Under the pieces are notes generated by a model, which saw only the letters and a program-made list of their open reading frames with translations, was not told the origin of the DNA and did not search any database. Below, in pieces: positions 33,933-43,042 of a stretch of DNA of 64,000 nt. Position 1 is the first letter of the stretch, and each line of letters opens with the position of its first letter. Made by a program: the position numbers and the translations under genes. The DNA is from Pedobacter cryoconitis (GTDB taxonomy: Bacteria; Bacteroidota; Bacteroidia; Sphingobacteriales; Sphingobacteriaceae), in the NCBI RefSeq assembly GCF_014200605.1, contig NZ_JACHCE010000001.1:620001-684000 (forward strand), read 5' to 3'.

Positions 33933-34638
33933 TTTGTTTGTATTCTGGCTCTGTCTGTGTGTATTCTGGCTCTGCCTGAATATATACGGGCTGTTTTTTT
34001 CTGTAAATTCCGGCCAGTTTAAAGGGTTTAGCCTGTTGAATCAGATAAAAACTTAATAAGCCAAAAATAGATCCAGTTATGGCACCAGCGATGACATCCT
34101 GTAAAAAGTGCTGGGCAAGATATATTCTGGAGTAACCTGCTAATACTGCCATTGATAAGCACAATAAGCTTATTTTCCTGCTTTTTAAGCAAAGTACAAG
34201 CACAGTAGCCATCGCAAAGGCTGATGCGGTATGGCCCGAAGGAAAGGAGCCTGAATGCAGGGTATGTATTCCACGGACAAAATGTTCATAATGGAAGCCT
34301 ATCTGGTCAAAATAAAGACCCGGCCTTGGCTGTATGATAATCCTTTTTAAAATTTGAACCACTATCCCGGAACTTAAATAAGCAGTCAATAAGATTAATG
34401 CAGTTTTTTTCTTTTTATAGAAGAATAACAAGACAATGGCTAATGCGGTTATTATACCATCTCCCATCAGGGTATAATAAGAAAAGAAATAATCAAGCCA
34501 TGCCGGATGATAAAAATTCAGCAGGGTGAAGCCCGCCAGTTTTGAAGTATAAACACAGAAACCAATTCCTGTGAGCAACAGTAAAATCAGAAAAGTGAAA
34601 AATAAAAGTACAGGACAATGTTTTATAGCTTTCATCAT
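33922..34638 (-). CDS. PAP2 superfamily phosphatase (membrane)
   Basis: A 238-residue integral membrane phosphatase with about six helices. The three PAP2 motifs are KRIIIQPRPG, SGSFPSGHTASAF and GYSRIYLAQHFLQDVIAG, carrying the catalytic histidines. Likely substrates are undecaprenyl pyrophosphate or lipid phosphates. The C-terminus ends in two 7-residue repeats (EPEYTQT, EPEYKQT), encoded by a 21-bp tandem repeat at 33940-33981. This tail overlaps the end of sbcC by 11 bp. It follows the L,D-transpeptidase gene on the same strand but past a terminator. Confidence 0.88.
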   Translation of the reverse strand: MMKAIKHCPVLLFFTFLILLLLTGIGFCVYTSKLAGFTLLNFYHPAWLDYFFSYYTLMGDGIITALAIVLLFFYKKKKTALILLTAYLSSGIVVQILKRIIIQPRPGLYFDQIGFHYEHFVRGIHTLHSGSFPSGHTASAFAMATVLVLCLKSRKISLLCLSMAVLAGYSRIYLAQHFLQDVIAGAITGSIFGLLSFYLIQQAKPFKLAGIYRKKQPVYIQAEPEYTQTEPEYKQTIR

Positions 34639-34689
34639 AAGGTGTGAATATAATTATATAAAATTACAATGACAATATCATGACAGTAT

Positions 34690-34730
34690 TAAGGCCTGAT
34701 GATTAAATAAATTTTAATCATCAGGCCTTA
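34690..34730 (-). terminator. intrinsic terminator after L,D-transpeptidase gene
   Basis: Perfect 18-bp stem (TAAGGCCTGATGATTAAA and complement) with a 5-nt loop, 17 nt past the stop of the gene at 34748 on the minus strand. It separates that gene from the PAP2 gene. Confidence 0.75.
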
Positions 34731-34747
34731 AAAGCTATTTATGGGAT

Positions 34748-35530
34748 CTATATACGTGCTATTGAGCTGCTATCCTGCATTGGGACAATCATATTTGCTG
34801 CAAGATGAGAATTCAGATACTTTGAAAAGTAGGTTTGATGGCTGCCGTTAATGAAAATAACAGTTTTTCCCTCAATGGTATTGATTACCTTATCTGATAG
34901 TTCGGCAGGAACTGCCGGGCAGCCCTGGCTGCGGCCTAATCTGCCTAATTCATTAATTGTACCCTGGCTTACATACGGCGCACCGTGGACAACAATAGAA
35001 CGGCTTCTGGCATTTGAATTATAACCTTCATCCATTCCATCCAAACGGAGTGAGCGACCATGTTTACCTTTATAAACTTCGGCTGTGATATAGAAGCCAA
35101 GGCTGCTTTCATTAGAATCCCTGGCGTCAGAAAAACGTGTGGCGAGATCATCCCCGCTACGCTGACCATGTGCAACCCAGGTATTCAGTAAAAGAGAATC
35201 TATGGACAGATCAATTATCCACAACCGCTTTTTTGTGCTGTTCTGATCAAAATCTGCGATAGTTAAAATGGATTTTTCACTGGAAACCTTACCAATGTTT
35301 TTAAGATTATAGAATCCTGTGAGTGCTTTTTCAAAAACCTCAGGTCTGAGGCCCGATTGTTCAAGATGTGCTGCATGATAGATCTTGCTGACGTGCAAGT
35401 TATACAAGGAATCCTGAGTGACAACTTTTTCCGGTAAACTCCGGTTTGAACAAGGTATCCAGCTAATTATAATGGTCAGGGCAAGTATGCTAAATGTTAT
35501 TCCTGCTCCGCCTAAAAGGTATTTTCTCAT
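34748..35530 (-). CDS. murein L,D-transpeptidase catalytic domain protein (YkuD_2 type)
   Basis: A 260-residue protein with an N-terminal membrane anchor or signal (YLLGGAGITFSILALTIIISWIPC). The catalytic part shows RSIVVHGAPYVS followed by GRLGRSQGCPAVP; the cysteine in SQGCPAV is the nucleophile of L,D-transpeptidases and the His lies in VHGA. Members form 3-3 peptidoglycan cross-links or attach proteins to the wall. It is monocistronic, ended by a perfect hairpin. Confidence 0.87.
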   Translation of the reverse strand: MRKYLLGGAGITFSILALTIIISWIPCSNRSLPEKVVTQDSLYNLHVSKIYHAAHLEQSGLRPEVFEKALTGFYNLKNIGKVSSEKSILTIADFDQNSTKKRLWIIDLSIDSLLLNTWVAHGQRSGDDLATRFSDARDSNESSLGFYITAEVYKGKHGRSLRLDGMDEGYNSNARSRSIVVHGAPYVSQGTINELGRLGRSQGCPAVPAELSDKVINTIEGKTVIFINGSHQTYFSKYLNSHLAANMIVPMQDSSSIARI

Positions 35531-35730
35531 AGAATGGGGTTTAAGTGCTATGTTTGATACGATTAATTAGGTATTGATTTTCTTCAGATAATGCTTGTTT
35601 TGAGGAGGTTTTTTAGAGTTTATTTAAACAAATGTACTGAAATCTAAATGGTTAGCGCAAAATTCTGGTATAATTACTTGATGATGACTTATATAAAGCT
35701 ACAAAAATAGTCTTGGAAATACGATTTATG

Positions 35731-35738
35731 TATTTTTG
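35731..35738 (+). promoter_or_regulatory. candidate -7 element of START-protein gene
   Basis: TATTTTTG matches TAnnTTTG exactly and lies 40 bp before the ATG at 35778. No convincing -33 TTTG is seen at the standard distance, so support is modest. Confidence 0.35.
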
Positions 35739-35777
35739 TAATCCGATTAAATTATCCTTTAAGACGGTGATTTTTTT

Positions 35778-36440
35778 ATGCATTATTCAACTTATCCTTA
35801 CGCTGTATTTTTAGCTTTTATTTTGGTTTTTACTGGTCTTAAGCCGGTATCGGCACAAGATAACTGGTCTTTGTCTGTCAATAAAGAAGGGATTCAGGTT
35901 TATACCCGCCCTATAGAAAACTCAAAGATTAAGGCTATTAAAGTAGTCAGTAATATGCCTGCTACTTCTTCACAATTACTTGCTGCCATTTTAGATGTAA
36001 AAACCTGTAATGAGTGGGTATATCATAGTGTAGAAAATGTGATGATCAAACAGACTTCACCCTTAGATCTGATTTATTATTCAAGAGTAGACGTCCCATG
36101 GCCGGTTGAGGACCGGGATTATGTAGTGCATATAGAAGTTGAACAGCATCCTCAAACCAAAGTAATTACGGTGAATTCTCCTTGTATACCAGGTTATATG
36201 GCAGAAAAGAAGAATGTAGTACGGATCAGCCATACCGTTGGAAAATGGACAATTACACCTATAGGAAAAAATCAGGTCAGGGCAGAATATGTACTGGAAG
36301 TAGATCCTATGGGCAGTATACCTGCCTGGTTAACTAATCTTTTTGCAACTAAAGGACCATTGGAAACTTTTAGAAATCTAAAGGTACATGTGCAAAAAGA
36401 GGTTTATAAAAATGCTCATTTTAAGCTGATCAACGATTAA
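35778..36440 (+). CDS. secreted START-domain lipid-binding protein
   Basis: A 220-residue exported protein (signal peptide ending VSAQ near residue 27). The rest fits a START/Bet v 1-like lipid-binding domain: WSLSVNKEGIQVYTRPIENSKIKAIKVV, CNEWVYHSVENV, and the family-typical VPWPVEDRDYVVH. The C-terminal helix LETFRNLKVHVQKEVY closes the cavity. Relatives in proteobacteria and Bacteroidota are uncharacterised; binding or transport of a hydrophobic ligand in the periplasm is inferred. Confidence 0.83.
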   Translation: MHYSTYPYAVFLAFILVFTGLKPVSAQDNWSLSVNKEGIQVYTRPIENSKIKAIKVVSNMPATSSQLLAAILDVKTCNEWVYHSVENVMIKQTSPLDLIYYSRVDVPWPVEDRDYVVHIEVEQHPQTKVITVNSPCIPGYMAEKKNVVRISHTVGKWTITPIGKNQVRAEYVLEVDPMGSIPAWLTNLFATKGPLETFRNLKVHVQKEVYKNAHFKLIND

Positions 36441-36602
36441 ATAAGTTTTACTAAAATATTTTATCGGGTGGATAAAACATTAAATCGTATTTGGAGTTAT
36501 ACTTATAATAAATAATTATAGGTATTTTCAAACCATTCGGGCATTCAGCGGAAATTAATTCTTTTGAAACCGCATTGATGGTTATCTAAACAACGTAAAT
36601 TA

Positions 36603-37790
36603 ATGAGAATCGAAAGTGAAATTGTAAATGCAATCCAATCCAGAGACTTTGAAAAGGCAAAAACACTACTCCAGTCTGGTGAGAAAATTTCTAAAGAAGT
36701 AACCAGTCAACCTAATTTCCGTCTTCCTTTCAGTCAGGTAGTCAGAGCTAAAGAATTTGAAATTATTGATCTCTGGATCGCTGATAAAACTATCGAAACT
36801 GATGTCTATGAGTACGATTCTTTCCGGGATACTATTTTTGATACTATCATTCGTGAATTTCCTGTTGATGAAGATTCAATTGCCTGGCTGGATAGTTTTA
36901 TGGGAAAACTGGATAACATTAATGATGAAATAGGTGATGTAACCTTATTGGGCTATGCACTTGAAAATGGTGCTGATGTTGCGGTTATCAAATGTTTGAT
37001 TGATGCAGGATGTGATGTGAACTATACCAATAATGCAGAACAAAGTTTTCTTTATGAAGTGGTCAATAAGAGAATGATGGCCCCAGAAAAAGCAATTGCT
37101 TATATGGAGGTTTTAATTGGTGAAGGTTTAGATGTCAATAAGGGTAATGTAGTCAGAGAAACACCTCTGATGGTTGCTGTAAGCAATAATAAGGTTAGTT
37201 ATCTGGATTTACTATTACAGAATGGAGCTGATCCAAATGAACAGGACCAGCAAGGAAAAACTGCTTTTTACCGTGCGGTAGTTGACCAGTCAAGCGAAGC
37301 TTTATATGATAAATTAGCGGCTTATACTTCTCCTGATTTTGACCGGACTGATCAGACAGGAAATACGCTGTTAACTGCTTATCTGAGCCGTTTGAGCAAT
37401 AATTCTTATATCAGTATCCTACCAAAACTTCTGGATGCAGGTGCTGATATCAATCAGAAAGCACCGTACTATGACCAGCAGAAATCTGGCCTGGACTGGC
37501 TGGCTGAAAAATCATTTGAGACTTTGGAAATCGCTATGGCCACAGGTCAGATCGATGTGAATGACCAGGATGATCAGGGTGAAACCATATTGCATAAAGT
37601 ATGTGCCTATAACACTGTTTTAGATGAACGTATCGCTAAAGAAATCTATAAAAAGGTTAAATTACTGATCGAAGCAGGGGCAGATGTTAATCTGATCAGC
37701 AGTAAGGAAGAAACCCCGCTGATGCTGGCATCCAACAACAATATCAAAATAAAAACCGTACAATTATTAATGTCCAATTCAGCAAAATAA
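36603..37790 (+). CDS. ankyrin repeat protein (first of pair)
   Basis: A 395-residue cytoplasmic protein with no signal peptide. Its N-terminal third (about residues 1-110) is unfamiliar helical sequence; ankyrin repeats follow, such as VIKCLIDAGCDVNYTN, ETPLMVAVSNNKVSYLDLLLQNGADPNEQD and VKLLIEAGADVNLISSKEETPLMLA. Ankyrin repeats bind other proteins. It sits 12 bp upstream of a second ankyrin gene, with which it is surely co-transcribed. The partner or target is not evident. Confidence 0.88.
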   Translation: MRIESEIVNAIQSRDFEKAKTLLQSGEKISKEVTSQPNFRLPFSQVVRAKEFEIIDLWIADKTIETDVYEYDSFRDTIFDTIIREFPVDEDSIAWLDSFMGKLDNINDEIGDVTLLGYALENGADVAVIKCLIDAGCDVNYTNNAEQSFLYEVVNKRMMAPEKAIAYMEVLIGEGLDVNKGNVVRETPLMVAVSNNKVSYLDLLLQNGADPNEQDQQGKTAFYRAVVDQSSEALYDKLAAYTSPDFDRTDQTGNTLLTAYLSRLSNNSYISILPKLLDAGADINQKAPYYDQQKSGLDWLAEKSFETLEIAMATGQIDVNDQDDQGETILHKVCAYNTVLDERIAKEIYKKVKLLIEAGADVNLISSKEETPLMLASNNNIKIKTVQLLMSNSAK

Positions 37791-37802
37791 TCAGCTCATA
37801 AG

Positions 37803-39143
37803 ATGTCAATGTCATTCCTGATTGCCTGCGAAAACGGCAATAGAAAAATAGCAGAATTACTACTTTCTGCAGATGAAACAGATGTTAAATATACAGACGA
37901 AAAAGGCCGTACCGCCTTACACTATGCTTCACATAGGGGATACCTGGATATTGTAAAAATATTGGCAGATAAAGGGGCTGATATCGATTATGAAGATCAT
38001 AATGGAGAAACCCCGCTTTATTTTGCTATGGTCAATAAGCAGAAACAAACAGGCCTTTTTTTGATTGAAAAGGATGCTAAGGTTAGTCTGAATGATAATC
38101 AGGGCAATAGCTTTTTACATATTGCAGCAAGAACTGCACAAATTGAAGTGCTTAAAAAACTGATCGATCTCGGCCTGGCAGTGGATTCAGAGAATAATGA
38201 TGCAGAAACCCCTTTGCTTAATGCAGCAGCATGCGGTAACCGGGAGATTGTAAAAACACTTTTAGAACATGGGGCAGCTATTCATAAAACCAATAACCTT
38301 GGAGATAATGCATTATTGCTGGCTACAAAGGCTAAAAATACCCAGATGGCAGAGTTATTATTAGATAATGGGGCTGATATCAATCATATTAACGATGCAG
38401 GTGAAAGTGCTTTATTAATTGCCTGTTATGAAAATAACCAGATGATTGTTAAACTCCTGGTCAAAAGAGGTGCAGATATTTTTGTTTCTTCGAAAAGCAG
38501 AATGTCGCCAATCTGGTATGCTGTTGCACATAATCAGAAAGAAGCAGTCAGTTCATTTATAGAAAATGGGCTGGATGTTAATTATGCGAGACCATTCAAC
38601 AAATCTGACGGAGCAATGAATTCTTACCTGGATTGGGTAGAAGAGGCGGCAGACCTTTCTTTGGGTAGTGCCTTTAGTTTGAACAGCGAGGTTTGCAGCG
38701 GAGAAAGTTTACTGCATGTGGCCGTTAAATCAGGTTTTCTGAGTATGGTCAGGTTACTGACAGAGAAAGATGCCAATATCAATTATCAGGATGAGTCAGG
38801 GAATACAGCTTTACATTATGCAGCAGCCAATGGTAAGAAAGACATTGTTAAATTCTTACTGGAGCACAATGCTGATGTGAATGTGATCAATGTAAAAGAG
38901 CAGAAAGCAATTGATTATTCTAATATCAAAGGATATAATGAGATTACAGAGTTTATTCTTAAATTCAGTGATCCGGGCACTGTAGTGAAACCTGTGGCAC
39001 AGGCCAATACGGGAAGTGCGGCGCCAGCTAACGATATGGTTGCTAAAAAACAAGCTTTGATGGATTTGAAAGAGTTATTTGATGCGGGCATACTTACTCA
39101 GGAGGAGTTCGATGTAGAAAAGAGTAAAATTTTAAAAGGATAA
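37803..39143 (+). CDS. ankyrin repeat protein with C-terminal SHOCT domain
   Basis: A 446-residue protein made of about eleven ankyrin repeats, the clearest being GRTALHYASHRGYLDIVKIL and GNTALHYAAANGKKDIVKFL. A disordered Ala/Asn-rich linker and a SHOCT module (KQALMDLKELFDAGILTQEEF) end it. SHOCT is a short domain often found at protein termini and thought to mediate oligomerisation or membrane-linked interactions. No export signal. It forms a two-gene unit with the preceding ankyrin gene, ended by a hairpin at 39153. Confidence 0.9.
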   Translation: MSMSFLIACENGNRKIAELLLSADETDVKYTDEKGRTALHYASHRGYLDIVKILADKGADIDYEDHNGETPLYFAMVNKQKQTGLFLIEKDAKVSLNDNQGNSFLHIAARTAQIEVLKKLIDLGLAVDSENNDAETPLLNAAACGNREIVKTLLEHGAAIHKTNNLGDNALLLATKAKNTQMAELLLDNGADINHINDAGESALLIACYENNQMIVKLLVKRGADIFVSSKSRMSPIWYAVAHNQKEAVSSFIENGLDVNYARPFNKSDGAMNSYLDWVEEAADLSLGSAFSLNSEVCSGESLLHVAVKSGFLSMVRLLTEKDANINYQDESGNTALHYAAANGKKDIVKFLLEHNADVNVINVKEQKAIDYSNIKGYNEITEFILKFSDPGTVVKPVAQANTGSAAPANDMVAKKQALMDLKELFDAGILTQEEFDVEKSKILKG

Positions 39144-39152
39144 TATAAAAAG

Positions 39153-39186
39153 CGGGCTGATTTCTTTGGTAAAGGTCAGCCCGTTT
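39153..39186 (+). terminator. intrinsic terminator after ankyrin operon
   Basis: CGGGCTGA / TCAGCCCG stem with a 15-nt loop and a short TTT, 10 nt after the ankyrin gene stop. Confidence 0.6.
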
Positions 39187-39228
39187 GATTAAAAATATGC
39201 GGTTATTCCGTAAATGATTTGAGATATA

Positions 39229-39465
39229 ATGGACGAATTTAGTATAAGGTTTTTACATCATACAGTTACAGTTACTTCGACAAATAATAGCCAGTATATT
39301 GTATCTTATGATGAAACGGTGAATGGCGTAGTTGTTCCATTGGTTCTGGGCGTGATTTATCCGAAAGAAGATATTGACTCGGGTATGAAATGGATTACGG
39401 ATGATGATTTGTCCGAAGAATTAGTACAATTATTAGGCGAAATGATCAGAGACCGGGGGATTTAA
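39229..39465 (+). CDS. small hypothetical protein
   Basis: A 78-residue acidic protein starting MDEFSIRFLHHTVTVTSTNN, without signal or membrane helix. I recognise no domain. It stands alone behind the ankyrin terminator and its last 33 bp overlap the converging HxlR regulator gene. Confidence 0.5.
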   Translation: MDEFSIRFLHHTVTVTSTNNSQYIVSYDETVNGVVVPLVLGVIYPKEDIDSGMKWITDDDLSEELVQLLGEMIRDRGI

Positions 39466-39813
39466 TTTCCGGTGTCTTGCGCCCCATTCACTGAGCTGTT
39501 TCCAGATAGGAATCAGTTCTTTTCCTACTGCTGTCAATTCATATTCCACTCTTGGCGGAACTTCCGCATATACGGTACGTTTAATAATGCCGTCACTTTC
39601 CAATTCTCTCAAATGTAAAGTCAGCATGCGCTCTGTGATGTTGCATATTATGTTTTTCAGCTCGCCGAACCGCAGTTTCCCATCTTCCAGGTTACATAAA
39701 ATAATTAGCTTCCATCTGCCACCTACCATACATACAGAATAGGTTAAATCACAGTCACTTGTGATGTATTTTCTATTCATGTTATTCGTCGAATTCTCTT
39801 TGATCTTTGCCAT
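39433..39813 (-). CDS. HxlR family winged-helix regulator
   Basis: A 126-residue regulator. It fits the HxlR domain: a Cys near the start (TSDCDLTYSVCMVGGRWKL), the helix-turn-helix FGELKNIICNITERMLTLHLRELESDGII and the wing RTVYAEVPPRVEYELTAVG. Several HxlR proteins sense electrophiles or oxidants through the N-terminal cysteine. It is divergent from a serine hydrolase-MFS operon with palindromes between them, so it likely controls that operon and itself. Confidence 0.9.
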   Translation of the reverse strand: MAKIKENSTNNMNRKYITSDCDLTYSVCMVGGRWKLIILCNLEDGKLRFGELKNIICNITERMLTLHLRELESDGIIKRTVYAEVPPRVEYELTAVGKELIPIWKQLSEWGARHRKLNPPVSDHFA

Positions 39814-39821
39814 TACTTACT

Positions 39822-39863
39822 TTTTTGTATGTACCGTACAACAGGCTGTACAGCATACAAAAA
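39822..39863. promoter_or_regulatory. nested dyads in the HxlR/serine hydrolase divergent region
   Basis: Outer 10-bp inverted repeat TTTTTGTATG / CATACAAAAA (39822-39831, 39854-39863) encloses two more palindromes: TGTACCGTACA (39830-39840) and CTGTACAG (39846-39853). They sit 9 bp from the HxlR ATG and 48 bp from the hydrolase ATG, the right place for a regulator binding both promoters. Confidence 0.55.
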
Positions 39864-39910
39864 TAGGGGTTACCTTTTAATTTAGCCAGCTCAATTTTAA
39901 TATAATCGAA

Positions 39911-41173
39911 ATGACTAAATATCCTTTAGTGTTAACTATGGCTTTATCCGGACTGAATTTACAAGCACAAACAACAGGTATAACAACAGAAAAACTGCAT
40001 CGTATAGATAACCTGGCAGAACAGCTGACCAAAACAAAACAAGTGGCCGGAGTCAGTATATTGCTTTTTAAAGACGGGCATACAATTTATAATAAGGCAT
40101 TTGGCTATGCAGATCTTGAAACGGAGAAAGTTATGCAGCCGAACAGTATTTTCAGGATTGCTTCACAGACTAAAGCTATAACCAGTATTGCGGCCATGAT
40201 GCTTTGGGAACAGGGACTTTTTTTGCTGGATGAGCCTGTATCTAAATATATTCCTGAGTTTAAGCATACCCAGGTGCTTAAGCAATTTAATGCGACAGAC
40301 AGCAGTTACACCACAAAACCGGTTTTACGGGAAATTACTATCCGTGATTTATTACGTCATACTTCAGGTTTAAGTTACCCTGTCTTTTCTATTGACGAAC
40401 GGATGAATGCAATTTATGCTAAAGCTGGTATCTCTACTGGTTTGGGTAGTAAGGGCGTACTCAAAGAAAGAATAGCCTTACTGGCCAGGCAACCACTCTT
40501 ACATCAGCCAGGCGAAGCTTTTACTTATGGATTGAATACTGATGTGCTGGGAAGGTTAATCGAGATCTGGAGCGGGTTAAGCCTGAACGATTTCCTGAAA
40601 ACCAGAATTTTTGATCCGCTGGAAATGGAGGATACTTATTTCCATTTACCGAAGGAGAAAAGTGAAAGACTGGTCGCTTTGCACCAAAAGGTAAATGGTA
40701 AACTGAATAAACAGAAAGGGCTTATTTACGAAGGGAACGAGAATCAGTATCCTTTATTAAATGATATTTATTTATCTGGCGGTGCCGGCTTAAGTTCAAC
40801 AACGGCTGATTATTCAAAATTTCTTCAGCTGGTCTTAAATAAAGGTGTTTATAAGGGAAAAAGATTGATCGGTCAAAAGACTATTGAACTGATGCTGAAA
40901 AATCAATTGACTAAAAGCATGCACATCAATGGGGAAGGGGAAGATTTTCAGTTTGGACTGGGCTGGGGTCTGGTCAATAAACGAAACAGTTATCTTCATC
41001 CTTTGAGTACAGGATCTTTCTTTTGGGGTGGTGCTTATAACACGCATTACTGGGTAGATCCGAAAGAAAATCTGATCGGTCTTGTTTTTACACAAGAGTA
41101 TATGCCTGACTCTTACTGGGATCTCGGCTATCTTTTCAAAAATGTGTTTTATTCACTGATAGAAAGCAAATAA
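39911..41173 (+). CDS. serine hydrolase (class C beta-lactamase-like)
   Basis: A 420-residue exported protein with a signal peptide ending near LNLQAQ (residue 20). The nucleophile motif SxxK is SQTK in IFRIASQTKAITSIAAMM, and the second motif YxN appears as YGLN. These place it in the class C beta-lactamase/DD-peptidase-like hydrolase family, whose members range from beta-lactamases to esterases and D-peptidases. Three bases separate it from the downstream MFS exporter, suggesting a shared detoxification or resistance role under HxlR control. Confidence 0.87.
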   Translation: MTKYPLVLTMALSGLNLQAQTTGITTEKLHRIDNLAEQLTKTKQVAGVSILLFKDGHTIYNKAFGYADLETEKVMQPNSIFRIASQTKAITSIAAMMLWEQGLFLLDEPVSKYIPEFKHTQVLKQFNATDSSYTTKPVLREITIRDLLRHTSGLSYPVFSIDERMNAIYAKAGISTGLGSKGVLKERIALLARQPLLHQPGEAFTYGLNTDVLGRLIEIWSGLSLNDFLKTRIFDPLEMEDTYFHLPKEKSERLVALHQKVNGKLNKQKGLIYEGNENQYPLLNDIYLSGGAGLSSTTADYSKFLQLVLNKGVYKGKRLIGQKTIELMLKNQLTKSMHINGEGEDFQFGLGWGLVNKRNSYLHPLSTGSFFWGGAYNTHYWVDPKENLIGLVFTQEYMPDSYWDLGYLFKNVFYSLIESK

Positions 41174-41176
41174 TCC

Positions 41177-42349
41177 ATGATAATGCGTAAAAAAACGGCC
41201 TATATAGGCTGTCTGGGTATGATAGGGATTATCAGCACAGAATTTGGTGTTATCGGTGTATTGCCACAGATTGCTGACCATTATCAGGTTACTATTGATA
41301 AAGCTGGAGTTTTATTAAGTGCTTTTGCTTTGGTTATCGCATTGACGGGCCCTTTTATGACACTTCTGGCTTCGGGATTTGATCGTAAAAAGGTCATGCT
41401 CACTGCGATTGCTATATTCTTAATTACAGGGATTGTTTCTTCTTTTGGGCCGCCTTTTTGGTTATTACTGACTGTACGCATTTTACCTGCTTTTTTGCAA
41501 CCTGTTTATATTTCTACAGCTATTGCGGCAGCAGTAGCTTCGGGTGATAAAAAACATGAACACCAGTTGATGGGGATTGTATTGGGTGGAATTGCGATAG
41601 CCATGGTGACTACAGTTCCGCTGGCAACTTATTTAGCGGGTATATTTAACTGGAAAGCTTCATTTATGGTACAAACAGTAGTCAGTGCAATGGCGGTTTT
41701 TGGAATTATGAAGATGCTGCCACCAATGCCTGTTACAGCCAGAAAATCTTATGGCAGCCAATTACAGATTCTCAAACAATCATCTTTTCTGATCAGTACG
41801 GCAATGAATTTTTTTATGATTGCTGCCTGGTTTTCTACTTACAGCTATTTTGCAGATTACCTTGGAAAAGTAAAACATATGGATGAAAAAATGATTAGTT
41901 ATATGCTTTTCCTGTTTGGCGTTACAGGCATCGTCTCCAATTGGATCTCTGGCAAAATGCTGAGTAAAAGTGTCTCTAAAACTACTGCTGTTTTTCTTTC
42001 CGGAACAATTTTCGTACCCTTTGCTTTACAGTATTCGGGTGGAAATACGTGGATGACTATATTGGTAATTGCAATCTGGGGGTTCTTATATGCCCCATGT
42101 TTTCTCAATGCTTCTGCTTATATGATTTCTGCCGCGCCAAATGCATTGGAGTTTGCGAATAGCCTGGCTACGTCTTTTGGAAATCTTGGGGTTTCTGTTG
42201 GAACCATTGTCAGTGGATGGTTTATCGCAACAAGCGGAATCGCAACTCCGCCCTGGGTAGGCATGTGTTTTGGAATACTGTCCTTATTGATGATCGGACT
42301 AAGAACCTTCCTGGAAAACAAGCGGGGGCCGGTAAAATGTTATTCCTGA
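41177..42349 (+). CDS. MFS transporter (DHA1 / AraJ-like exporter)
   Basis: A 390-residue membrane protein with 12 hydrophobic segments. It shows TEFGVIGVLPQIA at helix 1, FALVIALTGPFMTLLASGFDRKKVM around the loop 2-3 motif and LLLTVRILPAFLQPV at helix 4, all typical of DHA1 drug or sugar efflux proteins. It begins 3 bp after the serine hydrolase stop. Substrate unknown. A start at the internal ATG (codon 3) is equally possible. Confidence 0.87.
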   Translation: MIMRKKTAYIGCLGMIGIISTEFGVIGVLPQIADHYQVTIDKAGVLLSAFALVIALTGPFMTLLASGFDRKKVMLTAIAIFLITGIVSSFGPPFWLLLTVRILPAFLQPVYISTAIAAAVASGDKKHEHQLMGIVLGGIAIAMVTTVPLATYLAGIFNWKASFMVQTVVSAMAVFGIMKMLPPMPVTARKSYGSQLQILKQSSFLISTAMNFFMIAAWFSTYSYFADYLGKVKHMDEKMISYMLFLFGVTGIVSNWISGKMLSKSVSKTTAVFLSGTIFVPFALQYSGGNTWMTILVIAIWGFLYAPCFLNASAYMISAAPNALEFANSLATSFGNLGVSVGTIVSGWFIATSGIATPPWVGMCFGILSLLMIGLRTFLENKRGPVKCYS

Positions 42350-42423
42350 TTTAAATTGCTTCTTCCTATATTACAGCTTTAAATCAAGATAAAATCAGGC
42401 TTGTTCAAAATTAATCATTAACT

Positions 42424-42963
42424 ATGAAATGGTTCAATCAACCCGGCACATGGAAAGGAAATGCTGCCAGTTTAACTTTTATTGTAGAGCCGGATACGGA
42501 TTACTGGCAGGTTACTCATTATGGTTTTAAACGTGATAACGGACCTTTTTATTTCCAGGAAATAGAAGTGGATTTTGAAGCCAGTGTAAAAATAACCGGT
42601 CACTATCAGGAACTTTTTCATCAGGCAGGGTTAATGATCAGGATAGATGATAAGAACTGGATTAAAACAGGGATTGAATATGTAGATGGGGTCCAGAACA
42701 TCAGTGCAGTAGTGACTAGAGAAGTTTCAGACTGGTCTGTTGTCCCAAGACATGATAGTCCTGAATCTGTTTGGTTGAAACTGCTTCGTAAAGGTGATTA
42801 TGTAGAGATTAAATATTCTTTTGATCAGAAGAAATATGAGATGCTGCGCCTGGCTTATTTTCCGCCGCGAGTAAAAGTACAGATCGGCATGGTAGCTGCG
42901 GCTCCGGGTAAACTGAGTTTTCCGGTAACTTTTGAAGACTTTAAAGTGGAGGCTTTGAAATAA
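42424..42963 (+). CDS. DUF1349 domain protein
   Basis: A 179-residue cytoplasmic protein matching DUF1349, a concanavalin-like beta-sandwich: WQVTHYGFKRDNGPFYFQE near residue 28, DFEASVKITGHYQELFHQAGLMIRIDDKNWIKTGIE, and a C-terminal VQIGMVAAAP. Family members are thought to bind or act on sugars, but no activity is established. It is monocistronic and ends at a G-rich hairpin. Confidence 0.82.
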   Translation: MKWFNQPGTWKGNAASLTFIVEPDTDYWQVTHYGFKRDNGPFYFQEIEVDFEASVKITGHYQELFHQAGLMIRIDDKNWIKTGIEYVDGVQNISAVVTREVSDWSVVPRHDSPESVWLKLLRKGDYVEIKYSFDQKKYEMLRLAYFPPRVKVQIGMVAAAPGKLSFPVTFEDFKVEALK

Positions 42964-42993
42964 GTTTTTGAGGCTCTTTTTTGATAGTATATA

Positions 42994-43026
42994 AAGAAGG
43001 GGGGCCTTTATACAGGCCCCTTTCTT
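42994..43026 (+). terminator. terminator-like hairpin
   Basis: AAGAAGGGGGGCCT pairs with AGGCCCCTTTCTT with one bulged base; loop TTATAC. It lies between the DUF1349 gene and the converging NmrA-like gene (stop at 43043) and may serve both. Confidence 0.6.
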
Positions 43027-43042
43027 ATTTGTCTAATAAGGA

